Shown here: positions 1 to 9,810 of the stretch, piece after piece | Layout of the letters: every line of letters begins with the position of its first letter | Position numbering within the stretch: position 1 is the stretch's first letter | From: UBA1309 sp047605645 | Lineage (GTDB): Bacteria; Bacteroidota; Bacteroidia; Bacteroidales; Dysgonomonadaceae | Reading direction: 5' to 3' | NCBI GenBank assembly: GCA_047605645.1 | Contig: JASGFJ010000018.1 | Coordinates: 1 to 64,000 of the forward strand | Length of the DNA stretch: 64,000 bases | Position numbers and translations under genes: made by a program | The notes under the pieces: model-generated | Told to the model about the DNA's origin: nothing | The model's input: the letters and a program-made list of their open reading frames with translations, nothing else | Database searches by the model: none

Positions 1-2514
1 CGAACTGGAAAAACAAATAAAAATGCCAAATGCTTATCCGAAACTCAGGTTAATATCATTCATGGTTTACTTATGCGTTCTCTTTTCATCTTATATCTTG
101 AAGACAAGGGAGCTGCGAAAGAGGCCGGATTATACAAAGAAATTAAGAAAGACGCGGAAAGTTATTTCGACATTTTAAATGACGTTGATGCGACATATAA
201 GTTGTTTGCAAGATTACAAGACCATTTTAATGGAAACGTTTTTCCAATAATTGAAGATGAGCAACTAAAAGTAAAGAAAGAACATTTAGAAAAAATAAAA
301 AATTGTTTCATTGATGGCGATATTTCGGGGCAGCCGAAATTATTTGAAAGCTGGAGGATATTCAAATTTGATTTTATTCAAATAGAGTTATTGAGTGAAG
401 TATATGAAAACTTTCTTGGCGAACTTGATGCAAAAAAAGAAAAAGGACAATTCTATACACCATATACTTTAGTCGAATTAATCCTAAACGATAAGTTGCC
501 AATTAAGAATGAAACAAACTACAATATAAAGATATTAGACCCTGCATGTGGTTCTGGAATTTTTTTAGTCGAAAGTTATAAAAGACTAATTAGGAGGTGG
601 AAAAATAAAAACCCTGATAAAGTTATAACTTTCAAAGAGCTCAATGACATACTTGTAAAAAACATCTTTGGAATAGAAATAGACCCATTGGCTATCAAAG
701 TAACGGCTTTCAGCCTTTATTTGGCGTTAGTCGAGCATCTTAATCCGAAAAAACTCTGGATAGACAAAATCAATAAATTCCCATATTTGATAGATAATCC
801 CAAAGATTCATCTATTAAAGGAAAAGAAGGAAAAAATCTGTGGTGTCGAGATACTATTGGGGAAGTGAATCCTAATGATTTTGAAAAGGTAAATTTAGTT
901 GTAGGAAACCCACCTTTTGGAACAAAGAAATTGTCTAAATCAATAATGGATTATTGTGTCAAATATAATTTTGGCAAAGAAATGGTTTTGCCATTTCTAC
1001 ATAAATCTGTTGACTTTTGTCCTGATGGGAATATCGCCTTAATATTTAACGCAAAAGTACTTACTAATACAGAGAAGCCTTTCCTGAACTTTAGACAGTG
1101 GTTATTAAATGAGAACTATGTAGAAAAAATCTATAATTTATCCATATTTCGAAAAATTCCAAAAAATTTTGGTGGACAACTATTCACTTCTGCGGTAGGA
1201 CCGATTTGTATCGTCTATTTTCAAAAGAATCCGCCCCAAATAACCTCTAATTCAATAGAATATTGGGCACCTAAGACCTATGTCAAATCCAATTTAATAG
1301 ATGGAGTACTGATTGATGATACAGACATCAAATTTCTCCCACGAACGGAGTGTCAAATACCTGATACTAAAATATGGAAAATAGCCATGTGGGGAAATAT
1401 TGCGGACTATTATCTCATAAAACGCCTATCCAACATTTACTCCTCTTTACAAAACAGTTTTAAGGATAAGATTACCTATGGTGTCGGATTAGAAACAAGT
1501 TCCCCTTGCGATAAGCCAGACACAAATATTAAATCCATTCCTCATCACACACCAAGAACAATTAAACGTTTTTATACCCCTGTTAATTTCAGTACAAAAA
1601 TAACTAATGTCTTTTTTAGGAGATTAGGATATGTTAATGCATATAAAGCTCCTCATTTATTATTAAATGAAGGTGTCCAGAAAAATAAACTTACTGCTTC
1701 TTTTTTAGATTATGACTGTTCATATTTCAAAGGAATCGTAGGTCTTATTTCTAAAAATTCTGATGAAAGATTTTTAAAACTTATTTGTACATTTTTCAAT
1801 TCGTCATTTGCTCAATATTATGCCTTTATGACAACTTCTTCATGGGGTATTGAGAGAGACGTTGTTAAGCATCGGGAATTATTTACCATTCCATTTATCA
1901 TAGAAAATTTCACTGAGCAAAAAAAACAAACACTTATTTCATTATTGGATAGTGCAATTAAGAATCAATCCCATATACCATTTTCAGACAATTCGGAAAC
2001 GGAAAACAATATTAACACGATTATTCTTGATGATTTAACGGAAAAGGACAAAATTATTATAACGGATTCTCTTCAACAAGTAGAACTCTTTCAAAAGGGG
2101 AGTAAGTCAAGATTATTAAGACATACAACGAATGAGGAAAATTTAGCCTATGCTGAAAATTTAAGACAAGAATTAAATGATTTTTATTCTGAAACCAATC
2201 ATAAGATCAATGTAACTGTATATGATGTAGAGAGACATGCTCCTTTAAATTTGGTAGTATTATGTTTTTATAATACGGAAAAGCCTATTGAGGTAAAGCA
2301 GGCAAACGAACTATCTTCTTTGCTAAAGGAATTAGATAAGTATTCCATTCAGGAAAAGGGCAAGAATCTGTATGTACAAAAGCAGTTCCGATATTATGAT
2401 AATGATAAAATATATTTGATTAAACCAAATCAAAAGCGTTTTTGGACACGTTCACAAGCTATTGACGACGCGCTTTCTCTCATTGTTGAAATTGCAAATA
2501 TGGAAACAGAATGA
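1..2514 (+). CDS. N6-adenine DNA methyltransferase (restriction-modification type), 5' end outside window
   Basis: The reading frame stays open through base 1, so the ATG at 73 is internal. The peptide before it reads into the LLxRSLFILYLEDKG motif typical of the N-terminal helical part of these enzymes. Numbering from that Met, motif X-like GQFYTP is near 125-130, the SAM-binding motif DPACGSGIF at 156-164 and the catalytic NPPF at 279-282, all in the order of gamma-class N6-adenine methylases (HsdM/Eco57I-like). The region after about 400 would hold the target-recognition domain. The protein methylates adenine in a specific DNA site, probably protecting host DNA. It overlaps the next gene by 4 bases (ATGA), so the two are likely translationally coupled. 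The sequence is visibly more AT-rich than the gltBD genes, suggesting transfer. Whether the missing N-terminus carries a nuclease cannot be seen. Confidence 0.88.
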   Translation, partial: RTGKTNKNAKCLSETQVNIIHGLLMRSLFILYLEDKGAAKEAGLYKEIKKDAESYFDILNDVDATYKLFARLQDHFNGNVFPIIEDEQLKVKKEHLEKIKNCFIDGDISGQPKLFESWRIFKFDFIQIELLSEVYENFLGELDAKKEKGQFYTPYTLVELILNDKLPIKNETNYNIKILDPACGSGIFLVESYKRLIRRWKNKNPDKVITFKELNDILVKNIFGIEIDPLAIKVTAFSLYLALVEHLNPKKLWIDKINKFPYLIDNPKDSSIKGKEGKNLWCRDTIGEVNPNDFEKVNLVVGNPPFGTKKLSKSIMDYCVKYNFGKEMVLPFLHKSVDFCPDGNIALIFNAKVLTNTEKPFLNFRQWLLNENYVEKIYNLSIFRKIPKNFGGQLFTSAVGPICIVYFQKNPPQITSNSIEYWAPKTYVKSNLIDGVLIDDTDIKFLPRTECQIPDTKIWKIAMWGNIADYYLIKRLSNIYSSLQNSFKDKITYGVGLETSSPCDKPDTNIKSIPHHTPRTIKRFYTPVNFSTKITNVFFRRLGYVNAYKAPHLLLNEGVQKNKLTASFLDYDCSYFKGIVGLISKNSDERFLKLICTFFNSSFAQYYAFMTTSSWGIERDVVKHRELFTIPFIIENFTEQKKQTLISLLDSAIKNQSHIPFSDNSETENNINTIILDDLTEKDKIIITDSLQQVELFQKGSKSRLLRHTTNEENLAYAENLRQELNDFYSETNHKINVTVYDVERHAPLNLVVLCFYNTEKPIEVKQANELSSLLKELDKYSIQEKGKNLYVQKQFRYYDNDKIYLIKPNQKRFWTRSQAIDDALSLIVEIANMETE

Positions 2515-3158
2515 GTGGAAATTTTAACCCAGAGTACATAAACAGCACATTGCAAATATTGGAAAGACGCTGTTTGATTTTATTGAGTGAAGGATATGGT
2601 GCAACTAAATCCAATGGGAATATCTCTATTGATTGGGAAGAAGAAGATATATCGAAAGAATTGCTATTATCCCTAAATACAAATAGAAAAAGGCTGGAAT
2701 GGCAAATAGATATCGTTCCCGAATATAGAATTTATAAAAACGATGGCACTTCTGCTAAAAGCGCAGCAAGAATTGATTTCCGTTTCTCTAGTTGGAATAT
2801 AAATCAGTGGGAATATTATGCGGAAGCAAAAAATTTAATCGAAGCCGACTCTTTCAAAGTTGGAAGAAAAACAAAAATTTCGGCAACCAAACTTCATAAA
2901 CGATATATAGAAACAGGCGTTGATAATTATTTATCAGGGAAATATCCACAACCCGGCTGTCTGATTGGTTATATACTTCAAGGAAAAACAGAAAATATAG
3001 TGTCAATACTAAATACATATTTATGTAACTTGAATAGAAAAACAGAGGCCTTACAACCTCAGGATTTAGATTTGATAAACTTCAATTCGTATTACATCTC
3101 TTTTCACAACAATTCCCCTTTTATTAAGCATTTAATGTTTGACTTTACCGAAAATTGA
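2511..3158 (+). CDS. Putative PD-(D/E)XK restriction endonuclease-like partner of the methylase
   Basis: A 215-residue protein whose ATG overlaps the methylase stop codon. I do not recognise a named family. It shows a spacing compatible with a PD-(D/E)XK nuclease core: Asp89 in RIDFRF, then E105-A-K107 in YYAEAKNL, after a predicted beta hairpin. A further segment, KLHKRYIETGVDNYLSGKY followed by GYIL, resembles the helix and strand after the active site in several restriction-like proteins. There is no signal peptide or membrane segment. Coupling to an N6-methylase makes a cleavage subunit the simplest reading, but an accessory or structural subunit is possible. Function is inferred from motif and context only. 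Confidence 0.6.
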   Translation: MSGNFNPEYINSTLQILERRCLILLSEGYGATKSNGNISIDWEEEDISKELLLSLNTNRKRLEWQIDIVPEYRIYKNDGTSAKSAARIDFRFSSWNINQWEYYAEAKNLIEADSFKVGRKTKISATKLHKRYIETGVDNYLSGKYPQPGCLIGYILQGKTENIVSILNTYLCNLNRKTEALQPQDLDLINFNSYYISFHNNSPFIKHLMFDFTEN

Positions 3159-3320
3159 CATACCAATAGTTTGTGTAATATTGTAAAAGCGATTAAAAAA
3201 TTACAACATTTCACCAACCTCTCATTATCAAATAAAACCCACACCCTCAACGATGGATCTACACCTCCATTCCGCTCCAAAATCGCATCTAAACTGAAAA
3301 GGACACGACTCTATAAAGCA

Positions 3321-3349
3321 AAAAAGCAACCGATACCGATTGCTTTTTT
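3321..3349. terminator. Bidirectional terminator between the RM-like module and gltD
   Basis: A 9-bp stem (AAAAAGCAA / TTGCTTTTT) around a 10-nt loop, flanked by A and T runs on either side. It lies between the convergent ends of the putative nuclease gene and gltD, so it can stop transcription from both. Confidence 0.75.
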
Positions 3350-3377
3350 GCCAATATTATCAACATCAAGGAAGAGT

Positions 3378-4805
3378 TTACTCTTTTTCCGACAGGAATT
3401 CATGAATATGCGCCGCAGTATCACGTCCTGAAGCAATACATTTCACCACCAGTGATTGTCCACTCACACAGTCGCCTGTACCAAAAACCTTTGCAGTATT
3501 TGTCAAGCGCTTAGCATCAGTGGCGACATTCTTACGTCCATCCACCTGGATACCCAGTTCAGCCAATAGCCCTTCCTGAATAGGGTGAACAAAACCAAGT
3601 GCCAGAAAGACCAAATCAATTTCAATAACCTCCGGTTGTCCGATTTCCGACATCACGTGATTGCCTTTCTCGTCTTTACTCCATGCCACTTCCACCAATT
3701 CAACAGCTTTCAGCACGCCGTCTTCTCCAATGAAGCGTTTAGTATTCAAAGCCCAGCGGCGTTCGCAGCCTTCCTTGTGGGAAGAAGAAGTTTTCAGAAC
3801 TACAGGAAACGGATCCGGCCATGGATTGGGCATTACATCCAATTCCTGAGGTTTGGGTAAGATCTCTATCTGAAGCACACTGGCTGCTCCCTGACGGTTG
3901 GCCGTACCAATACAATCCGAGCCGGTATCTCCACCTCCAATCACCAACACTTTTTTATCGTGTGCATTGATGATCTTGTCTTCAGGAATATCTTCTTTTC
4001 CCACCATTTTATTCTGGCAGCCCAGATACTCCATCGCAAAATAAACGCCCTTCAGGTCACGACCTTCCACTTTTAAATCACGGGGAACCTGTGAACCGAT
4101 AGCGAGGCACACGGCATCAAAGTCCTTTAACAAAGCTTTTCCTTTGATATCTTTTCCCACTTCTACTCCGGTAACGAAATGAACACCTTCCGCCTTCATT
4201 ATATTCACCCGGCGTTCAATAATATTCTTATTGAGTTTGAAATCGGGAATACCATATCTCAACAATCCTCCGATGTGATTGCTTTTTTCATACACTGTCA
4301 CCTCATGCCCTTTATGGTTCAATTGGTTTGCCACAGCCATCCCGGAGGGGCCGGAGCCAATAACAGCCACTTTCTTTCCGGTACGGTGAACCGGAGGCTG
4401 AGGCAGGATAAATCCGGCATTGAATGCCAGCTCCATGACAGCAGCTTCATTCTCCCTAATAGTTACAGGCTGACGATGGATAGACAGCACACATGACTTT
4501 TCACAAGGAGCCGGACAGATACGGCCGGTAAATTCCGGAAAATCGTTGGTTTGCTGAAGCACTTCGGCTCCCAGTTTCCAATTTCCTTTATAGATATAAT
4601 CTTGCCATTCCGGCATTTTGTTTCCAAGCGGGCATCCCCAGTGGCAGAAGGGGATTCCACAGTCCATACAACGTGATGCCTGTTCGCGGCGGTCTTCAGT
4701 GTTGAGCGTCTGCTCCACTTCGCCGAAATCCAGGATACGCTCTTGCACCGGACGATAACCGGCCTCTTTTCTTTTAACGTTAAGAAATGCTTTCGGATTT
4801 CCCAT
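3378..4805 (-). CDS. gltD: Glutamate synthase small (beta) subunit
   Basis: 475 residues, the normal length for GltD. It oxidises NADPH on FAD and passes electrons through iron-sulfur clusters to GltB for reductive transfer of glutamine amide nitrogen to 2-oxoglutarate. The N-terminal domain carries two [4Fe-4S] cysteine groups (C46, C49, C54, C58; C97, C101, C105). The FAD site VIGSGPSGMA is near 148-157 and a second Rossmann site VIGGGDTGSD binds NADPH. It lies 94 bases downstream of gltB on the same strand and is probably co-transcribed. The start MGNPKAF is the first Met and matches the family. Confidence 0.96.
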   Translation of the reverse strand: MGNPKAFLNVKRKEAGYRPVQERILDFGEVEQTLNTEDRREQASRCMDCGIPFCHWGCPLGNKMPEWQDYIYKGNWKLGAEVLQQTNDFPEFTGRICPAPCEKSCVLSIHRQPVTIRENEAAVMELAFNAGFILPQPPVHRTGKKVAVIGSGPSGMAVANQLNHKGHEVTVYEKSNHIGGLLRYGIPDFKLNKNIIERRVNIMKAEGVHFVTGVEVGKDIKGKALLKDFDAVCLAIGSQVPRDLKVEGRDLKGVYFAMEYLGCQNKMVGKEDIPEDKIINAHDKKVLVIGGGDTGSDCIGTANRQGAASVLQIEILPKPQELDVMPNPWPDPFPVVLKTSSSHKEGCERRWALNTKRFIGEDGVLKAVELVEVAWSKDEKGNHVMSEIGQPEVIEIDLVFLALGFVHPIQEGLLAELGIQVDGRKNVATDAKRLTNTAKVFGTGDCVSGQSLVVKCIASGRDTAAHIHEFLSEKE

Positions 4806-4899
4806 AAGGCTATTTTATAATATGCTAATTCTTCAATGTACCCTTTTGCCGTTTTGATAATGGACTCAGGAGCATACCTACTTATCAGCTCATTGTTTT

Positions 4900-7800
4900 T
4901 TAATAATCAAATTCTACTTCTGCGATTTTTTTCTTGATAGCTTCCAGTTTTTCATCCTGCAATACCTTCTTGTATTCGATAGGTGTCACTTTGATGAATT
5001 TGTCGACCTCGGCATCCCAGTTATCCAGAATTCGTTTGGCCAATGGACTCTTCGTATAGTGATAATGATTTGCTATCAGCTGGCGGAGTTCGCGGCTGTC
5101 CGACAAATCTTCAATCAGTGTCAATTCCACCATCTGCATGTTGCAGAAATAATCGAAATTACCATCCACGTCGTATACATAAGCAATACCGCCACTCATC
5201 CCGGCTGCAAAGTTACGTCCCGTACGTCCCAAAACGACCGCGCGTCCACCTGTCATATATTCGCAACAGTGGTCTCCGGCTCCTTCCACCACCGCAATGG
5301 CTCCGGAATTACGTACACAGAAACGTTCACCTACTTGCCCGTTGATGTAAATTTCTCCGGAAGTAGCGCCATAAAGCAAGGTATTTCCGGCAATGATGTT
5401 GTTTTCAGGTTCGAAAGTACTTACTGCGGGCGGAACAAGAATTATTTTTCCTCCGGAAAGTCCTTTGCCCGTATAGTCATTGGCATCTCCTTCCAACCTG
5501 AATGTTACTCCATGTGCCAGAAATGCACCGAAACTCTGACCGGCTGCTCCCTTGAATGTGCATTGAATGGTATCGACCGGCAGTCCGGCATTTCCATAAC
5601 GCTTCGCAATTTCACCGGAAAGCATGGCTCCTACAGTTCGATCGGTATTATGGATTACACGCTCCAGTTCCACCGGCATTGCTTTTTCAATCGCCAGTTT
5701 GGAAGTCTGGATCAAGCTTCTGTCGAGAACATCATCCAATTTATGTTCCTGGGCTTTCACGCGATAAATAGCGTTTTCTTTTGCCTCTGTAGGGAAATAC
5801 ATCAGGCGGGACAAATCCAGCTTATGTGCTTTTTCGTTTCCACCGGCGATATATTCGAGTAAATCGGCACGTCCTACAATTTCATCCAAAGATTTCACAC
5901 CCAAAGCCGCCAGGTGTTCACGCACCTCTTCCGCCAGGAAGTTGAAATAATTGATCAGGTATTCGCTGCGTCCGATAAATTTCTTTCTCAGTTCTTCATT
6001 CTGGGTAGCAACACCTACCGGGCAAGTATTCAGGTGGCATTTACGCATCATGATACATCCCAAAACGATCAATGCGCTGGTGGCAAAGCCGAATTCCTCA
6101 GCTCCCAGCATGGCAGCCACCACAATGTCATGGCCGGTTTTCAACTGGCCGTCTGTCTGCAGATAGATTTGTCCGCGCAGGTTGTTAAGCACCAAAGTCT
6201 GCTGCACTTCAGCCAAACCGATTTCCAGGGGAAGGCCGGCATGTTTGATAGAGCTAGCCGGACTCGCACCTGTTCCGCCTTCGCATCCGCTTATCACGAC
6301 CCGATCGGCTTTAGCTTTTGCCACACCGGCAGCAATAGTTCCTACTCCGCTTTCAGAAACGAGTTTCACACTCACCTGAGCAGAAGGATTTACACTCTTC
6401 AAATCGAAAATGAGCTGAGCCAAATCCTCGATAGAATAGATATCGTGATGAGGAGGAGGCGAAATCAGAGAAATTCCGGGAATGGAGTGACGGGTTTTGG
6501 CAATCACCTTATCCACTTTGAATCCGGGTAGCTGACCTCCTTCTCCCGGCTTGGCACCTTGAGCGATTTTAATCTGGATTTCATCCGCATTCACCAGGTA
6601 TTCCGTGGTGACGCCAAAACGTCCCGAAGCAACCTGCTTGATAGACGAGCGGGCATTAGTCGCAAAACGTTCGGGAAGTTCTCCACCCTCACCCGTATTG
6701 CTTTTTCCTCCGATAGCATTCATGGCTACAGCCATTGCTTCATGTGCTTCACGACTGATAGAGCCGAAAGACATGGCACCTGTCACAAAACGTTTGGTGA
6801 TTTCAGAAGCCGGTTCCACCTCCGAAACATCAATCGGTTGAGCAGACTTCTTATAGTCCATGAAGTCACGCAAAAATATTTTTTCAGATTTATGATCAAT
6901 GGCATCCGTATAATCCTTAAACATCTTATAGCTTCCCAAACGGGTTGACATCTGAAGTTTAGAAATAGTTTCCGGATTCCAGGCATGGCTTTCACCATTG
7001 CGTCTCCAGGCATAAATACCCTGACTCACCAGCGAGGGGTCAGTAAATTCGGTTTCAAAGGCTTCATAGAATGGCTCAATCGCATCGCTGGCGATATCAC
7101 CCAGGTCGATTCCTTCAATTTTAGAAGTAGTTCCTTCAAAATATTTATTAATCACCTTCGAACTGATTCCCACAGCTTCAAATTGCTGTGCTCCCAGATA
7201 GCTCTTCAAGGTAGAAATACCCATCTTTGACATGGTCTTCAGCAAACCTTTGTTCACAGCTTTCATATAATTCTTCTCGGCTGCATGCAGGTCTACCTGA
7301 ATTTCTCCGTTTTTCACCAAATCTTCCAGTACGGCAAACACCAGGTAAGGATTGATGGCATTGGCTCCGTATCCGAACAGTAAGGCAAAATGCATTACTT
7401 CGCGAGGCTCGGCTGTTTCCACCACAATGTCAATCTGCATACGTTTGCGACGGTCAATCAGATAATGATGAACAGCCGAAACAGCAAGCAGAGAAGGAAT
7501 AGCCACGTGTTCTTTATCCACACCGCGGTCGCTCAAGACAATGTAATTGCTTCCATTATCCACTGCATCTTCTGCTGCCTGACAAAGGAGATCCAGTGCT
7601 TTTTCCAGACCATCACCTCCTTGTCTCGGGTCGAAAAGCATCGGAATAATTTCCGCTTTAAAGCCTTTATATTCCAAGTGTGTCAACAAGTCCAGTTCCT
7701 TGTTTGTAATTATCGGACTGGAAAGTCCCACCATCTTCGTATGTTCGGGTATCGGCTCCAAAATATTTTTATGTAGCGAACCAATGTATCCGGCCACAGA

Positions 7801-9414
7801 CATCACCAATTCTTCACGAATAGGGTCGATAGGCGGATTGGTCACCTGAGCGAACAGCTGACGGAAATAATTGAACAAACGCTGCGGTTTGTTGGAAAGG
7901 ACAGCTACCGGCGTATCGTTCCCCATAGAGGCAGTCGGCTCTTTTCCTTCTGTTGCCATGGGAGCAATAAGACGTTCGATATCTTCTTTATAAAATCCGA
8001 AAGTTTTCAGCAATTTGGTATAGTTCGCCACACCGTATTTCGTGGAACGTCCTGACGAAATATCATCCAGCGAAATCCGGTTTTTAGACAACCATTCGCG
8101 GTACGGATAAGCCTTTGCCAAATTTTCTTTCAACTCAGCATCGTATTGGATGGTACCGGTTTCGGTATCCACCATCAACATTTTACCGGGCTTCAATCGT
8201 CCTTTTTCCACAATCTCGGATGGCTCGAAAGGAAGTACTCCCATTTCGGAAGCAACCACCATCACATCATTTTTAGTCATCAGGTAACGTGCCGGACGCA
8301 AGCCGTTTCTATCCAGCACACCACCGGCATAACGTCCGTCGGTGAACAGGATGGTAGCAGGACCGTCCCAGGGTTCCATAAACAAGCTGTGATATTCATA
8401 GAATGCCTTCAGTTTGTTGGAAATCGGATTTTTGTCGTTCCATGACTCCGGTACCATCATAGCCAAAGCATGAGGAAGTGACTTTCCGGACATAACAAGG
8501 AATTCCAGAACATTATCGAAAGAAGCACTATCGCTCATAAAAGGTTGAACCACCGGCCAAATTTCCGAAATATCTCCCAGATTCTCTGATTTCAGGACAC
8601 TTTCGCGTGCCGCCATCCACAGGCGGTTTCCTTTAATTGTATTGATCTCGCCATTGTGCGCTATCATACGGAAAGGATGAGCCAAATCCCATGTCGGGAA
8701 TGTATTCGTGCTAAAACGAGAGTGCACCAACGCGATAGCACTGGTCAGATGCGGATTCAGCAAATCCGGAAAATAGTGTCGCAGTTGATCGGAAGCAAGC
8801 ATTCCTTTATAAACAATCCGTTTAGTCGATAAGCTTACAATATAAAATGCTCTCTTGGTTTCAGAAGAGAATACTTTGGAGTCTACAATTTCTTTTTCAA
8901 TCTTTTTACGAAGAAGGTACAATTTATGTTCAAGAGTTTCAGGAAGCATCCCTTCATCTCCGACTACAAATATCTGTTTTATATCCGGTTCGTTTTCAAT
9001 AGCGATTTCACCGAGGATATCACTGTTGACCGGTACATCTCTTACAGCTAAAAGTTTCAGACCTTCCTTTTCAATAAACGCAACAAGTGTGTTGAAGCAA
9101 GATTCAGCTTCCCGTTGCCCTTTAGGAAGGAAGACAAGACCTGTTCCATAATGGCCTTTCTCCGGGACGGGTATCCCTTGAAGGAGAATAAATTCGTGTG
9201 GAATTTGCAGCATAATACCTGCTCCGTCCCCGGTTTTATTATCGGCATTCTCCGCGCCTCGATGCATCATGTTCTCCAATACACGGAGACCATTCTCAAC
9301 AATCGTGTGCGATTTCATTCCTTTCATGTGTAGCACCATTCCTACTCCACATGCGTCGTGCTCGTTTGCGGGGTCATAGAGTCCACGCTGCTCTGCTGAA
9401 ATTAAATCCTGCAT
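4900..9414 (-). CDS. gltB: Glutamate synthase large (alpha) subunit
   Basis: 1504 residues, full length for bacterial GltB. Domains in order are: an N-terminal class II glutaminase whose nucleophile is Cys22 in EHDACGVG (a short propeptide is expected to be removed), a central domain, an FMN-binding synthase barrel with the [3Fe-4S] cysteines C1120, C1126 and C1131 (CIMMRKCHLNTCPVG), and a C-terminal beta-helix rich in glycine. It releases ammonia from glutamine and channels it to 2-oxoglutarate. Together with GltD it forms the GOGAT enzyme of ammonium assimilation. It is the first gene of the gltBD operon, with a TAnnTTTG promoter element about 60 bases upstream. Confidence 0.97.
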   Translation of the reverse strand: MQDLISAEQRGLYDPANEHDACGVGMVLHMKGMKSHTIVENGLRVLENMMHRGAENADNKTGDGAGIMLQIPHEFILLQGIPVPEKGHYGTGLVFLPKGQREAESCFNTLVAFIEKEGLKLLAVRDVPVNSDILGEIAIENEPDIKQIFVVGDEGMLPETLEHKLYLLRKKIEKEIVDSKVFSSETKRAFYIVSLSTKRIVYKGMLASDQLRHYFPDLLNPHLTSAIALVHSRFSTNTFPTWDLAHPFRMIAHNGEINTIKGNRLWMAARESVLKSENLGDISEIWPVVQPFMSDSASFDNVLEFLVMSGKSLPHALAMMVPESWNDKNPISNKLKAFYEYHSLFMEPWDGPATILFTDGRYAGGVLDRNGLRPARYLMTKNDVMVVASEMGVLPFEPSEIVEKGRLKPGKMLMVDTETGTIQYDAELKENLAKAYPYREWLSKNRISLDDISSGRSTKYGVANYTKLLKTFGFYKEDIERLIAPMATEGKEPTASMGNDTPVAVLSNKPQRLFNYFRQLFAQVTNPPIDPIREELVMSVAGYIGSLHKNILEPIPEHTKMVGLSSPIITNKELDLLTHLEYKGFKAEIIPMLFDPRQGGDGLEKALDLLCQAAEDAVDNGSNYIVLSDRGVDKEHVAIPSLLAVSAVHHYLIDRRKRMQIDIVVETAEPREVMHFALLFGYGANAINPYLVFAVLEDLVKNGEIQVDLHAAEKNYMKAVNKGLLKTMSKMGISTLKSYLGAQQFEAVGISSKVINKYFEGTTSKIEGIDLGDIASDAIEPFYEAFETEFTDPSLVSQGIYAWRRNGESHAWNPETISKLQMSTRLGSYKMFKDYTDAIDHKSEKIFLRDFMDYKKSAQPIDVSEVEPASEITKRFVTGAMSFGSISREAHEAMAVAMNAIGGKSNTGEGGELPERFATNARSSIKQVASGRFGVTTEYLVNADEIQIKIAQGAKPGEGGQLPGFKVDKVIAKTRHSIPGISLISPPPHHDIYSIEDLAQLIFDLKSVNPSAQVSVKLVSESGVGTIAAGVAKAKADRVVISGCEGGTGASPASSIKHAGLPLEIGLAEVQQTLVLNNLRGQIYLQTDGQLKTGHDIVVAAMLGAEEFGFATSALIVLGCIMMRKCHLNTCPVGVATQNEELRKKFIGRSEYLINYFNFLAEEVREHLAALGVKSLDEIVGRADLLEYIAGGNEKAHKLDLSRLMYFPTEAKENAIYRVKAQEHKLDDVLDRSLIQTSKLAIEKAMPVELERVIHNTDRTVGAMLSGEIAKRYGNAGLPVDTIQCTFKGAAGQSFGAFLAHGVTFRLEGDANDYTGKGLSGGKIILVPPAVSTFEPENNIIAGNTLLYGATSGEIYINGQVGERFCVRNSGAIAVVEGAGDHCCEYMTGGRAVVLGRTGRNFAAGMSGGIAYVYDVDGNFDYFCNMQMVELTLIEDLSDSRELRQLIANHYHYTKSPLAKRILDNWDAEVDKFIKVTPIEYKKVLQDEKLEAIKKKIAEVEFDY

Positions 9415-9472
9415 ATTTTAGTTGATATAAAAATGTATGAAATAACGACCAATACCCTGTACTTTGGGTTGA

Positions 9473-9480
9473 CAAATATA
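9473..9480 (-). promoter_or_regulatory. -7 element of the gltBD promoter
   Basis: On the minus strand the bases read TATATTTG, an exact match to the Bacteroidota -7 consensus TAnnTTTG. The upstream -33 position is weak. The implied leader before gltB is about 50 nt. Confidence 0.55.
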
Positions 9481-9754
9481 CGCATAAATATCCTAATCAT
9501 ATCCACTTTTGACAAAAAAAATAATTTTTACTACCAAAACGGCAAAATAAACCCAAATCCATAACATTCCCAATCAACAGACTCCTAAATCACATTACCA
9601 GCATTTATAAGCCATTAGAAACCTCTACACGTCTGCTAAGTCCTCAGATACAAAACGACAATAAGACATCTTTAAGAAAAGCATAAATATGCAACTTTAT
9701 TGTATATTTATACATTAACAAAAGTCATATTTCTCAAAAAAGAGGGAGAGAACA

Positions 9755-9784
9755 TTGCAAATTCATCTAAAATACATAACTTTG
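9755..9784 (+). promoter_or_regulatory. Promoter of ybeY
   Basis: TTG at 9755-9757, a 19-nt spacer, then TAACTTTG at 9777-9784: a near-perfect Bacteroidota primary promoter. Transcription would begin near 9790, which excludes the upstream ATG at 9700 and supports translation from 9811. Confidence 0.7.
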
Positions 9785-9810
9785 AATATCAAATCGAAAC
9801 GCTTTTAACA

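Larger units (their letters stand above)
9415..9810. other. Divergent intergenic region gltB / ybeY
   Basis: 396 bases with no gene. It holds the minus-strand gltB promoter element near 9473 and the plus-strand ybeY promoter at 9755-9784. The middle (about 9490-9740) is AT-rich, and I see no further structure in it. Confidence 0.6.

Noticed and set aside
3171..3431. 86-residue plus-strand frame after the RM-like module
   Set aside because: It runs through the terminator and into gltD in antisense and has no coding character.
5043..9333. Many plus-strand frames opposite gltB
   Set aside because: They are antisense shadows of a single 1504-residue conserved gene.
9700..9810. N-terminal extension of ybeY
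   Set aside because: It lies on both sides of the ybeY promoter, so it cannot be translated from that transcript, and it lacks family similarity.
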